NCBI GenBank assembly: GCA_048266425.1 | Contig: JBLWZN010000023.1 | Coordinates: 7,549 to 71,548 of the forward strand | DNA length: 64,000 nucleotides | Source: Cerina sp048266425 | GTDB lineage: Bacteria; Bacteroidota; Bacteroidia; Flavobacteriales; Flavobacteriaceae | Direction: 5' to 3' | Part shown: one piece after another, positions 33,141 through 42,045 of the stretch | Numbering within the stretch: the stretch's first letter is position 1 | Layout of the letters: each line of letters begins with the position of its first letter | The notes under the pieces: generated by a model | What the model was told of the DNA's origin: nothing | The model's database searches: none | What the model saw: only the letters and a program-made list of their open reading frames with translations | Made by a program: the position numbers and the translations under genes

Positions 33141-34508
33141 CTAAGATATTACCATATTTTTTACAAACCCAAACCGAACCATACCTTCCCCGTCTATTTC
33201 TTGAAGTTCCACTTCCTGTAATGTATTTACCAAAGCCGGATCCCACGGGGCACGAACTTTAATATAGTTTTCCGTGAAGCCGTGAATATATCCTTCCTTG
33301 TTTTCCCCTTCAAACAACACGGTATGAACGGTGCCAAGTTGACTTTCATAAAACGCCCTTCTTTTTTTAACCGACAACCCTCTCAGCATTTTACTCCGTT
33401 TGTTCCTCACCTTCATGGGTACGGCCCCGGGCATGTCGGCAGCCACGGTATTATCCCTTTCCGAATAGGTGAAAACATGGAGATAAGAAATATCCAACTT
33501 GTTTAAAAAGTGGTACGTTTCCAAAAAATGCCCGTCCGTTTCCCCGGGGAATCCCACTATGACATCTACCCCAATACAGGCATTTGGCATAAAACTACGT
33601 ATCGTCGCCACCCTATCTATATATAAATCCGTGAGATACCTCCTCCGCATTAATTTTAGTATATGATCGCTCCCACTCTGCAAGGGTATATGAAAATGGG
33701 GGACAAAAGAATTGCTGTTGGCTACAAACTCAATGGTTTCGTTCTTGAGCAAGTTGGGTTCTATGGAAGATATCCGCAATCTATGAATGCCCTCAACGGT
33801 ATCCAAAGCCTTTACAAGATCAAAAAAAGTATGCCCGTGTTTTTTATTGCCGAACTCCCCCTTGCCATAATCCCCGATGTTTACTCCGGTCAATACTATT
33901 TCCTTGATTCCTTGTTCCGATATTTCCCTAGCGTTATTAAGGACCCCTTGCAAGGTATCACTCCTGGAGATTCCGCGAGCCAAGGGAATGGTGCAATAGG
34001 TACATTTGTAATCGCAACCATCCTGGACCTTTAGGAAAGCCCTGGTACGTTCCCCTATGGCATAGCTCCCAACATAAAAATCGGCTTCCTCGATCTCGCA
34101 AGAATGAATTTTTGCGGGACCGCGGTTTGATTTGTCCTGGGTGGAGCCGATCGTATTGGGTTGGTCGAACAATTGGTTGACGTAATCCGTGATCTTGAAC
34201 TTCTCTGTTGCCCCAAGTACCAGATCAACCCCATCAACTGCCGCCAAGTCTTCTGGTTTTAGTTGGGCATAACAACCTATTGCCGCTACAAAAGCATCGG
34301 GATTTATTTTCTGGGCCTGTCGAACAATAGCCTTAAAGCGCTTGTCGGCATTTTCCGTAACCGAACAAGTATTGATGACGTACATATGGGCCCACTCCGA
34401 AAATTCGACCCGCTCAAAACCTTCCTCCACAAAACTCCGGGCAATGGTCGACGTTTCTGAATAATTAAGCTTACAACCGAGGGTGTAAAATGCGACTTTC
34501 TTGTGCAT
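33141..34508 (-). CDS. mtaB: tRNA t6A37 methylthiotransferase
   Basis: 455 residues, a radical-SAM methylthiotransferase. The N-terminal UPF0004 domain supplies the auxiliary cluster cysteines C12 (TLGCKLN), C48 (NTCSV) and C79 (IGCYAQ). The radical-SAM cluster motif is C165-DYK-C169-TY-C172, and a C-terminal TRAM-like region (EGENKEGYIHGFTENYIKVR) follows. The TLGCKLNYSET start separates MtaB from MiaB and RimO. It converts t6A to ms2t6A at position 37 of ANN-decoding tRNAs. No co-transcribed gene is evident. Confidence 0.93.
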   Translation of the reverse strand: MHKKVAFYTLGCKLNYSETSTIARSFVEEGFERVEFSEWAHMYVINTCSVTENADKRFKAIVRQAQKINPDAFVAAIGCYAQLKPEDLAAVDGVDLVLGATEKFKITDYVNQLFDQPNTIGSTQDKSNRGPAKIHSCEIEEADFYVGSYAIGERTRAFLKVQDGCDYKCTYCTIPLARGISRSDTLQGVLNNAREISEQGIKEIVLTGVNIGDYGKGEFGNKKHGHTFFDLVKALDTVEGIHRLRISSIEPNLLKNETIEFVANSNSFVPHFHIPLQSGSDHILKLMRRRYLTDLYIDRVATIRSFMPNACIGVDVIVGFPGETDGHFLETYHFLNKLDISYLHVFTYSERDNTVAADMPGAVPMKVRNKRSKMLRGLSVKKRRAFYESQLGTVHTVLFEGENKEGYIHGFTENYIKVRAPWDPALVNTLQEVELQEIDGEGMVRFGFVKNMVIS

Positions 34509-34557
34509 CCTATAATCTTTTTGGGAATTAGGACTGCAAAGATAAGGGAAATTTGCA

Positions 34558-34635
34558 GTGTTCGGTAGTGTTTGATGTTCGGTGTTCGGTGTTCAGTGCT
34601 TAAAAATAAAATTAACCCATAAACTCATAAACTTT
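34558..34635. repeat. Short-repeat mosaic (GTTCGGT units and ATAAACT module)
   Basis: gttcggtagtgtttgatgtt then cggtgttcggtgttcagtgc gives a 7-nt GTTCGGT array, degenerate at the ends (34560-34600). It is followed by cccataaactcataaact (34616-34633). It lies between mtaB and recN, both on the minus strand. Confidence 0.55.
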
Positions 34636-34688
34636 CACGAAGATTGATCTTTTTAAAATCCTGATACGTTAAATGGGAATTCCATTCC

Positions 34689-36341
34689 TCAATTGAGCAA
34701 CTGTCTTGCATGGGCCATGGCAGAATTGGTCAGTGCCTTGCCGCCCAACATTTCGGCCAGTTCTAAGACCCTTTCCTCCTGGCCTAGTTTTTTCATTTTT
34801 GTATGGGTCACCTTGCCATCGTCTTCCTTAAAAACCTTAAAATGATGATCCCCTCTCGAGGCCACCTGAGGCAAATGGGTGATGGAAAAAATCTGCATGG
34901 ATTGGCTCATCCGCTTCATTATATCCCCCATTTTATTGGAAATTTCGCCCGAAACCCCTGAATCGATCTCATCGAACATCAAGGTAGGCAGCTGCTCGTA
35001 TTTCGCAAGGGTAGATTTTATGGTCAGCATGATCCTCGACAGCTCACCCCCGGATGCTACCTTTTTTAATTCCCCAAAATCCATTCCCTTGTTTGCCGAA
35101 AACAAAAACGTTAGGTCGTCCTTTCCCGAGGCTTTAAATTCTTTGGATGGGGCAATTTCAATTTTGAATGTACTATTGGGCATCCCCAAGGTAGCCAAAG
35201 TGGCCTCCAATTGCTTTTTTAAAAGTGGTATGGCCGATTTTCTTCGTTTGCCGATATCATTGCACAAAATGGTCAGCTGTTTTTCCTTGTCCAATAATTC
35301 ATCTTGCTTGGCTTTAATTTGGGCTTCAATATTCTCTACCGCACTTACCTTTTCGGAGAGTTCCGATTTCACTGCGATTAATTCTTCGATGCTACCGGCA
35401 TGGTGTTTTTTCTGCAGATCATAGAGCAACTGTAGCTTGCCGTTCACTTGGTCCAACAGTTCTGGATCGGGTTCCATTTTTTCTTGGATCGAGAACAATT
35501 CGCTGGCGATATCGTCCACTTCAATAAAAACGGACTGTATTCTTTCATTGAGTCCTGCAAATGGACTCCCGAAAGCCGATAGTTTATTGGAGAGCGATTT
35601 TAATTCGGTCAACAAGCCAACTACTCCTACTTGCTCATCGTTCAAAATTTGATGTCCTTTGGAGAGTTGATCTAAGATGACCTCCACATTGTTCAATTGT
35701 TCGTACTGACCTTCCAACTCCTCAAGAATACCTTCCTTGAGGGGAGCCGCTTCCAATTCCTTCAATAAAAATGAATTGTAATCGTACTCTTTGTCCGCAT
35801 TTTTTTGAAAATCGACCAACTGGTCCAGTTCCTTCAAAACACTTCTGTATCCCGATAATTTTTGCGTGTACTGTTCCAGTAGTTCCCTATTATCCGCCAA
35901 CGCGTCCACGACTTTCATTTGAAAGTCATTATCCGTCAACTGCATGGTCTGGTGTTGGGAATGAATATCGATGAGCCGATCTCCCAATTGTGAGAGTATA
36001 TCCAGGGTAACGGGGGAATCATTGATAAAGGCGCGGGATTTTCCGCTAGGCAGGATTTCCCTTCGGATTATGGACTTCTTTTCATAATCCAAATCATTTT
36101 CTTTAAAAAAAGACTGAAGATTATAATTCCCGATTTCGAACTCGGCTTCCACTATACATTTGGCATCCTTGTCCCTCAATGAGGAAAGGTCGGCCCGTTT
36201 GCCCAAAATTAAGGAAAGACCACCCAATAATATGGATTTCCCTGCCCCCGTTTCTCCCGTTATCGTTGTAAAACCTTGGGTAAAAGGAATGCTAAGGTTG
36301 TCTATAAGCGCGTAATTTTTTATGGAGAGATTCGTCAGCAA
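34689..36341 (-). CDS. recN: DNA repair protein RecN
   Basis: 550 residues, an SMC-like ATPase. Walker A GETGAGKS (29-36) is near the N-terminus in the conserved MLTNLSIKNYALIDNLSIPF context. Long coiled-coil arms occupy about 150-365, and the C-terminal signature ASGGELSRIMLTIKS precedes Walker B PTLMFDEIDSGVSG. It organises DNA ends during recombinational repair of double-strand breaks. It appears to have its own promoter, with a very short leader. Confidence 0.95.
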   Translation of the reverse strand: MLTNLSIKNYALIDNLSIPFTQGFTTITGETGAGKSILLGGLSLILGKRADLSSLRDKDAKCIVEAEFEIGNYNLQSFFKENDLDYEKKSIIRREILPSGKSRAFINDSPVTLDILSQLGDRLIDIHSQHQTMQLTDNDFQMKVVDALADNRELLEQYTQKLSGYRSVLKELDQLVDFQKNADKEYDYNSFLLKELEAAPLKEGILEELEGQYEQLNNVEVILDQLSKGHQILNDEQVGVVGLLTELKSLSNKLSAFGSPFAGLNERIQSVFIEVDDIASELFSIQEKMEPDPELLDQVNGKLQLLYDLQKKHHAGSIEELIAVKSELSEKVSAVENIEAQIKAKQDELLDKEKQLTILCNDIGKRRKSAIPLLKKQLEATLATLGMPNSTFKIEIAPSKEFKASGKDDLTFLFSANKGMDFGELKKVASGGELSRIMLTIKSTLAKYEQLPTLMFDEIDSGVSGEISNKMGDIMKRMSQSMQIFSITHLPQVASRGDHHFKVFKEDDGKVTHTKMKKLGQEERVLELAEMLGGKALTNSAMAHARQLLN

Positions 36342-36351
36342 AGTCTTATAT

Positions 36352-36359
36352 CAAATTTA
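36352..36359 (-). promoter_or_regulatory. Putative recN -7 element
   Basis: On the minus strand TAAATTTG matches TAnnTTTG. Its last base is only 10 nt before the recN ATG (36339-36341), predicting a leader of just a few nucleotides. A long inverted repeat lies immediately upstream (36374-36427). Confidence 0.4.
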
Positions 36360-36373
36360 TTGATGTAAAGATA

Positions 36374-36427
36374 AGGGACTCTTTTGAAACTGAAACGACT
36401 TAATAATCGAATTTCAAAGGAGTCCCT
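36374..36427. repeat. 16-bp near-perfect inverted repeat between lacZ-like gene and recN
   Basis: AGGGACTCTTTTGAAA (36374-36389) pairs with TTTCAAAGGAGTCCCT (36412-36427) with one wobble. The 22-nt loop contains an extra CGA/TCG pairing. There is no T run on either side. It may serve as a terminator for the glycosidase gene or as an operator next to the recN promoter. Confidence 0.6.
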
Positions 36428-36454
36428 ATAAATGTTGTTATCTTACTTGCAAAC

Positions 36455-39400
36455 TTAACGCAACGGTTTTATTATATAGCCGTATGACATATCGGATGGT
36501 TTGATCTGATATTGTTCATGTGGCATATACCCCCAACTGTTATCACCGCCAACTCCCATTTCCTTATAATCTATGTTGATGTTCACCAAATCCCTTTGTG
36601 GCACATCGACGGTATGGCGCTGCGCTTTTGTCATCCCGGGATCAAAATCGGAGTTGTATTGATGGTGGGCGCTAAAGTCAAAGGTTTGGGGTGCAACGAT
36701 CTCTATTCCTTTTCCGGCATCATTGGTAAAGGAAACGTTGCGTATATCGGTACGATTCCCGTTTGCCTGGGGGCGGATATATGCAAAATACAGGTCGGAC
36801 ACCTTGGCCGTATAATCCCCCACCAAAGAAGCCGTCTTGCGGTCTTGATAGTTTTCGTGGGGTCCCCGGCCGTACCATTCCACATTCTGATACTCGTTCC
36901 TGATCGTAAAATTATTTCCAAATCTAGGCAAAATAGGGAGACTGTCCTGAATGCCCTGAAGTTGATTTTGAACCCATATTTCACCTTTGTCGTTCACGTT
37001 ATAAGTAATGACCACCTGCCCGTGTACCGAGGGCAGATCAAAAGTTGCGGAAATCCGCAGGTTATCCTTGTTGATCTTTGCGGGACTTTCCGCAAGCTTT
37101 AAAACATCCAGGGTTTTATTGCCTCCGGTCGATTCTACCTTTAAATCGGCCAATTTTTGGGATTCGGTAGCCGTTTTCCAATCCTTTAATAATTTGGGCA
37201 TGTTAAACCCAAAATCATTGTCGGTAGGCGATCTCCAGAAATCGGCCTTTATCCCTTTCAACAATATGTTGCCATTGCCATAGTCTATGGAGGTTATGGC
37301 TCCTTCCAAACTGTTGAACTTCACTTCAAAATCCTTGCCACTTACCGTTATAATGCTGTCGTTGGCGGCAACCGAAATCCCTCCGTTTACATTGGTAGTC
37401 CCAAATTTGTGCGGGATGAAATCCGTGAGCTGAAATTGTTCATAAGCTACGATATGTCCCTTGGGTACCAAGGGGGCTTCGTTTTTGGACTTGGCATAAA
37501 TGTTCAGGAAGTATTCCGTATCCTTTGGGTCCAGTTTCGGCAATTTGATACTTACAGATCCGGATTCCCCTGGAGCCAAGGAAATATTGGATAGGTCCCC
37601 AGAGGCCTTTTCCTTTCCGTTCCCCATCAGTTTCCAACTAAAATCGTATTCATCAAGGTTGGTAAAATCATATTTATTGGTAATTTCCAATTTTCCCGAT
37701 TTGGCGTCCTTGGCCTTGAATTTTATATATTGATAGACTTTATTTACTTCATACAGGGATGGATGGGGAGTTCGATCAGGATTTACCACTCCGTTGAGAC
37801 AGAAATTAACGTCATTTTGAAAGTCGGCGCCGCCAAGGTCGCCCCCATAGGCCCAGTACTTTTCCCCTTTCTTATTTTTCGTCAACAGTCCCTGGTCTAC
37901 CCAATCCCATATAAATCCGCCTTGAAGCACATCGTATTTTTCTATGACATCCCAATAGTCCTGTAGGTTCCCTACGCTATTTCCCATGGCATGGGCATAC
38001 TCGCATTGGATCAACGGCCGCTTTGGATCGTTTTGGGCATATTTTATCATGTCGGGAATCCGCATGTACATGGGGGGCGTAATATCCGTGTTTTCATAAT
38101 TCATGGCCCCTTCATACTGCACCGGCCGGGTGGTGTCCTGTTTCTTTAACCAATCATAGGTTGCGTAAAAGTTAGCTCCGTTGCCTGCTTCGTTGCCCAA
38201 GGACCAAGTGACGATACTGGGATGGTTTTTGTCCCTCTCGAACATGCGGATGGTCCTGTCCATATGCATGTCCTTCCATTGGGGCAGATATGCCGGATGA
38301 ATCGCTTTGGCAGCTTCGTTGTTGTCCAATCCTTGATTGGTAGCGCCCATGCCATGGGTCTCAATATTGGCCTCATCGATGACATAGAAACCGTATTGAT
38401 CGGTCATCCTATAAAAGAAAGGGTTCTTGGGGTAATGGCTGCATCGGATGGCATTGATGTTGTTCTGTTTCATGACCAGAAGGTCCTTGAGGGTGAGTTC
38501 TTCAGAAATTACGTGCCCCGTTTTATCGTCGTGATCGTGCAGATTGACCCCCTTTATTAGGATCGCCTTTCCGTTGACCAGGAACTGGGCGTTTTTGATC
38601 TCTATTTTTCTAAATCCGACTTTGGTACTAATCGCCTCCGTTGTGTTGCCATCGGCATCTTTTAAAACAAGAAGCATCGTATACAGATTGGGTTTCTCCG
38701 CATTCCACGGTTTGATATTTGGTAGCCTATTTTCAAAATTTATATGGGACTCCCCTTTTGGCAAATCCAATTTTTTAACATCGGCATACACTTCCTTGTC
38801 CTGGTCCAATAATTTAATATCGACCGAATAGTTTGCAGAAGAATCGGTATGGTTCTCCAAGGTTAAATCCAAATTAAAGATCCCGTCCTTGTAATCGTTT
38901 TCCAGATCGGAAACTACCTTGAAATCATAAACGGCGACCTTATTCTTTACGTAGAGATAAACGTATCGATCTATTCCGCTAAGTCTCCAAAAATCCTGGT
39001 CTTCCATATAACTGGCGTCAGACCATCGAAGAACCTCTACCGCTAGGGTATTTGCCCCTTGCTTTAGATATTTGGTGATGTTGTATTCGGCCGGGGTCTT
39101 ACTGCCTTCATTATACCCCACTTTCTCCCCGTTAACCCAGATATACATGGCTCCGCTAACTCCTTCAAAATGCAAAATGACATCCTTGCCGTTCCAATCC
39201 TCCGGGATTTCAAAGTTCCTTTTGTAGCTCCCTACGGGATTGGCATCATGTGGAATGTAAGGCGGATTCTTGGGAAACATATAGGTGACATTGGTATAAA
39301 AAGGGATACCGTACCCATGGAGTTCCCAATCCGAAGGCACGGGAATGGTGTCCCAACCAGACAGATCAAAGCCTTCCTTATAAAAGTCGGTCGGTCTTTC

Positions 39401-39670
39401 TTGGGGATTCTTGGCCCAATAAAAATCCCAGGTGCCATTAAGGGACCTGTAATTGGGCGAATCTTCCCAACTTTCGTTCTCCAAGGCGCTTTGGACATCA
39501 TTAAATCGATAAAAGGAGGATGTTGGTTTTTCCCTATTGATCTGGAATATTTCCGGGTTTTCCCATTCCGGGTTTTCCCATGCAGCCGCCGTATACATGG
39601 GGCGCTCCACCTTGGTATTACATGAAATGACAGTAATTAAAGCTAAAAATAAAAGACCATTCCTGAACAT
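36455..39670 (-). CDS. GH2 beta-galactosidase, outer-membrane or periplasmic lipoprotein
   Basis: 1071 residues with a full LacZ-type layout: sugar-binding jelly roll (about 50-235), Ig-like domain, TIM barrel (about 355-640), second Ig-like domain and the C-terminal beta-sandwich (small chain domain). The acid/base is E494 (SLGNEAGN) and the nucleophile E557 (IQCEYAHAMGNSVGN). A lipobox (LITVISC, C17) makes it a lipoprotein rather than a cytosolic enzyme. It should hydrolyse terminal beta-galactosides, perhaps from algal or plant galactans in this lineage. No SusCD pair or other polysaccharide-utilisation genes are adjacent. Confidence 0.93.
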   Translation of the reverse strand: MFRNGLLFLALITVISCNTKVERPMYTAAAWENPEWENPEIFQINREKPTSSFYRFNDVQSALENESWEDSPNYRSLNGTWDFYWAKNPQERPTDFYKEGFDLSGWDTIPVPSDWELHGYGIPFYTNVTYMFPKNPPYIPHDANPVGSYKRNFEIPEDWNGKDVILHFEGVSGAMYIWVNGEKVGYNEGSKTPAEYNITKYLKQGANTLAVEVLRWSDASYMEDQDFWRLSGIDRYVYLYVKNKVAVYDFKVVSDLENDYKDGIFNLDLTLENHTDSSANYSVDIKLLDQDKEVYADVKKLDLPKGESHINFENRLPNIKPWNAEKPNLYTMLLVLKDADGNTTEAISTKVGFRKIEIKNAQFLVNGKAILIKGVNLHDHDDKTGHVISEELTLKDLLVMKQNNINAIRCSHYPKNPFFYRMTDQYGFYVIDEANIETHGMGATNQGLDNNEAAKAIHPAYLPQWKDMHMDRTIRMFERDKNHPSIVTWSLGNEAGNGANFYATYDWLKKQDTTRPVQYEGAMNYENTDITPPMYMRIPDMIKYAQNDPKRPLIQCEYAHAMGNSVGNLQDYWDVIEKYDVLQGGFIWDWVDQGLLTKNKKGEKYWAYGGDLGGADFQNDVNFCLNGVVNPDRTPHPSLYEVNKVYQYIKFKAKDAKSGKLEITNKYDFTNLDEYDFSWKLMGNGKEKASGDLSNISLAPGESGSVSIKLPKLDPKDTEYFLNIYAKSKNEAPLVPKGHIVAYEQFQLTDFIPHKFGTTNVNGGISVAANDSIITVSGKDFEVKFNSLEGAITSIDYGNGNILLKGIKADFWRSPTDNDFGFNMPKLLKDWKTATESQKLADLKVESTGGNKTLDVLKLAESPAKINKDNLRISATFDLPSVHGQVVITYNVNDKGEIWVQNQLQGIQDSLPILPRFGNNFTIRNEYQNVEWYGRGPHENYQDRKTASLVGDYTAKVSDLYFAYIRPQANGNRTDIRNVSFTNDAGKGIEIVAPQTFDFSAHHQYNSDFDPGMTKAQRHTVDVPQRDLVNINIDYKEMGVGGDNSWGYMPHEQYQIKPSDMSYGYIIKPLR

Positions 39671-39973
39671 AATTACGGTGTGATTTGATCATAACCCAAA
39701 AATAATAATTAAACCGTATAATTTACGTTTAAAATTAAATTATCATGTATTACATATCCGTAAATTAGAGAAAAAAAGCCATACGCCAATCGCATTACGC
39801 ATTTTATCCGCGAACAGCGATTTGCGAAAAGCAAATCAAATAAATTAGGGGAAAAAAGCCATGCGCCAATCGCATTACGCATTTTCTTTGCGTACTGCGA
39901 TTGGCGCAAGGCGAAAAGCAAACTACAGTCTTGGTTTAAAATTTAGGATTATCCACCAATTCTGAAAGGAATA
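39671..39973. other. Intergenic region occupied by an 80-bp tandem repeat
   Basis: 303 bp between two minus-strand genes. It holds the tandem hairpin repeat at 39761-39922. No gene. The stretch near 39671-39740 is AT-rich and should contain the promoter of the glycosidase gene. Confidence 0.5.
39761..39922. repeat. Two tandem copies of a hairpin-forming ~80-bp unit
   Basis: Copies begin at 39761 and 39841, exactly 80 bp apart, both with taaattag then gaaaaaagccat, a/gCGCCAATCGCATTACGC and attttc/a. Copy 2 folds into a 19-bp stem: GCGCCAATCGCATTACGCA (39863-39881) against TGCGTACTGCGATTGGCGC (39889-39907), one mismatch, 7-nt loop. Copy 1 has a degenerate right arm (CGATTTGCG). It resembles REP or small MITE-like elements. 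Confidence 0.7.
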
Positions 39974-40819
39974 TTAGTTCGCCCCCCACTCCTTTAAGGA
40001 ATCCTCGTTCATTTTTACATAATCCGCATTGCCAGCAACCTTGGCAGCTTCCAAGGATTTTTTAGCCGTTTCAATTGCCCCTTTCTTATCCCCTGCTTTG
40101 GCATAGATCAGCGACTGTTGGCGCAGTTGCCAAAAAGCGGGCTTTTCGGTCATTGCTGCCGATTTGTCGATCCACTTTTTTGCCTGTGCAATATCCTTCC
40201 CTGAGTTCATATAGTAGACAGCGGCAGCATAATAATCCTGCGCCGTAGGCCCACCCATGACCCGGTTTATATTATTCATCACCGTGGCGTCCGTTGGTAC
40301 TTCAAATTTAACTCCCACATAGGTCTTTTCCCAAAGTATACCCAGAACAGCTGATTCATTGGTCAGGTCATCAAGGGAAATGGTAAAAGTCTCCACGTTC
40401 ATGGACATTGGGTACACTTTGGCGGATACTTTGGCCACCACCTTGCTGTCGTCCCATTTTTGGGGTAATCCCCCATTGTCGGAATCTGAATAAAAATAGA
40501 CTTCCCATGCGTCTTTCCCTGGTTTGGTATATAGGGCATACGTTCCCTTATCCAGCTTTTGTCCATCGACGGTTACGTCGGTACTAAAGCTAATCGTGGT
40601 ATTGGCGTTCGCTCCGGTTCTCCAAATTTTTCCAAATGGCACCAAATTTCCAAAAACGGTCCTTCCTTTCATGGATGGTCTGGAATAATCGATGGTTACT
40701 TCGGTAAGGCCGACCATTTGTTCCATATGGGCGGCCGGACTGGGTGCCGGGGTCTGGATTTGCCCCTGTATTGAAAAAGTGAACAGAATGGCACTTAAAA
40801 ATAAGACTGATTTCTTCAT
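39974..40819 (-). CDS. DUF2911 family periplasmic protein
   Basis: 281 residues from the ATG at 40819, where the signal peptide MKKSVLFLSAILFTFSIQGQ begins; the longer in-frame extension to 40948 overlaps the neighbouring gene and lacks a signal. The DUF2911 domain (about 20-165) includes VTIDYSRPSMKGRTVFGNLV, PFGKIWRTGANANTTISFS and LDKGTYALYT. A C-terminal helical part (about 190-280, with DYYAAAVYYMNSGKDIAQAK) looks TPR-like. Function unknown. Common and conserved in Bacteroidota. Confidence 0.88.
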   Translation of the reverse strand: MKKSVLFLSAILFTFSIQGQIQTPAPSPAAHMEQMVGLTEVTIDYSRPSMKGRTVFGNLVPFGKIWRTGANANTTISFSTDVTVDGQKLDKGTYALYTKPGKDAWEVYFYSDSDNGGLPQKWDDSKVVAKVSAKVYPMSMNVETFTISLDDLTNESAVLGILWEKTYVGVKFEVPTDATVMNNINRVMGGPTAQDYYAAAVYYMNSGKDIAQAKKWIDKSAAMTEKPAFWQLRQQSLIYAKAGDKKGAIETAKKSLEAAKVAGNADYVKMNEDSLKEWGAN

Positions 40820-40910
40820 GATGTGTGTATTTAGCTTTTTTCTAAAAATACACAGAAACCCGCATGTGAATGTTAATAAATACTTAAATATACGACTGTA
40901 GACCCCCTTT

Positions 40911-41792
40911 TTAGTATTCGTGCTCGGTAGATAGCTGCAAGTCGTCATCCGTAGAAAAGAAAAATAGGCGCGCTGGGGATTTTACGAGCGGATTGACCAT
41001 ATTCTCGTTAGAGAAAAAATAACGATTCGCACTTATTTGGGCGATTCCCTCCACTTGGGCAAAACCTATTTTGAGGTCGGTTCGCCTCACAGTTCCAGAA
41101 AAAATATCCTCGGGTTGGAGGCCATCGACCCTTACAATAAACGGAAAGAGCATTTGGTTATACCCAGTGAGGTACAGTACCTGGGTGAGCGGGTTGTATT
41201 CCGCCCCCGTGACCAGTCCCTGAATATTGTACTCCCCAATGTATTTTGCGCTATAATTGCCAGGGATTTTGGGAACGGCATATGCCCGTGTCCCATTGCC
41301 CTCCCATTGTTTGGTCAGGACAACCAGCTGATTCCCAAAAACAAATAAGGACTCGGCATCCCAATCGCTCCTAGGCTTAGAGGCAAAATCCTTTTGGTCC
41401 CCATAGGAAAATGTAATTGCATCTGCCTGTACGTTGTCCGAGGCAAGGTAAGCCGATTTTTGGATTCGGTAAATGGTTAGGTTTTTTCTATTACCCCTAT
41501 AATTTCCAAAATCACCTATGTATATATATTTATCATCCTGTGCAATATCCTCCCAATCCACATTTTTGGCATTGTTCACCGTAATCGTTCGGGTAATGGA
41601 CAAGTTGATGGTGTCCAGTTCAAACAATTGCGGTGAGTTGCCAGAATCGTTATGTGTTATCAACCTCCCCTTATAAAAAATCAAGCCCGATGTTTCCTGA
41701 ACCTGTTTTGGCAGAACCCCCACTTCCCCAACGTTATTTTGGGCATATAACGAGAAGAACAAATACAGGAAACTTAAATATAGGTTTATCAT
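40911..41792 (-). CDS. Secreted beta-propeller-like hypothetical protein
   Basis: 293 residues with a hydrophobic N-terminus ending LYAQ, consistent with export. Repeating stretches such as GLIFYKGRLITHNDSG, VDWEDIAQDDKYIYIGDFGN, DAESLFVFGNQLVVLTKQWE and EGIAQISANRYFFSNEN resemble propeller blades (esterase-like or SdiA-regulated type). I cannot name an activity. It precedes the DUF2911 gene on the same strand by 91 bp and may be co-transcribed. Confidence 0.7.
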   Translation of the reverse strand: MINLYLSFLYLFFSLYAQNNVGEVGVLPKQVQETSGLIFYKGRLITHNDSGNSPQLFELDTINLSITRTITVNNAKNVDWEDIAQDDKYIYIGDFGNYRGNRKNLTIYRIQKSAYLASDNVQADAITFSYGDQKDFASKPRSDWDAESLFVFGNQLVVLTKQWEGNGTRAYAVPKIPGNYSAKYIGEYNIQGLVTGAEYNPLTQVLYLTGYNQMLFPFIVRVDGLQPEDIFSGTVRRTDLKIGFAQVEGIAQISANRYFFSNENMVNPLVKSPARLFFFSTDDDLQLSTEHEY

Positions 41793-42045
41793 CTATTGGA
41801 AAATTTGGACTTTTATCGCATTAGCCCTTGCAGCTCGATCAATTGCGTGCAAAAATACGATGCGAAACCCAAAATCCCGTAAATTAAAAATATAAGGCCA
41901 AAATTAATCACTTCTTCCGAAAAAGTGAACCCCTTAACGAATAACCGCGCTTATTTCAACAATGCCACAACCTCCCTTTACGGACCTTTCCCAATTGGGT
42001 TATAGTAAGGACGGACTTAAGTTGGAAACATTGTATTCAGCTATT

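Noticed and set aside
34879..35424. Open frame of 181 codons antisense to recN
   Set aside because: Opposite the recN coiled-coil and ATPase parts; no signal or domain of its own.
36512..37102. Open frame of 196 codons antisense to the GH2 gene
   Set aside because: Shadow of a clearly conserved C-terminal beta-sandwich.
39761..39922. Possible CRISPR array
   Set aside because: Only two copies, directly abutting with an 80-bp period, no spacers, and no cas genes in the window.
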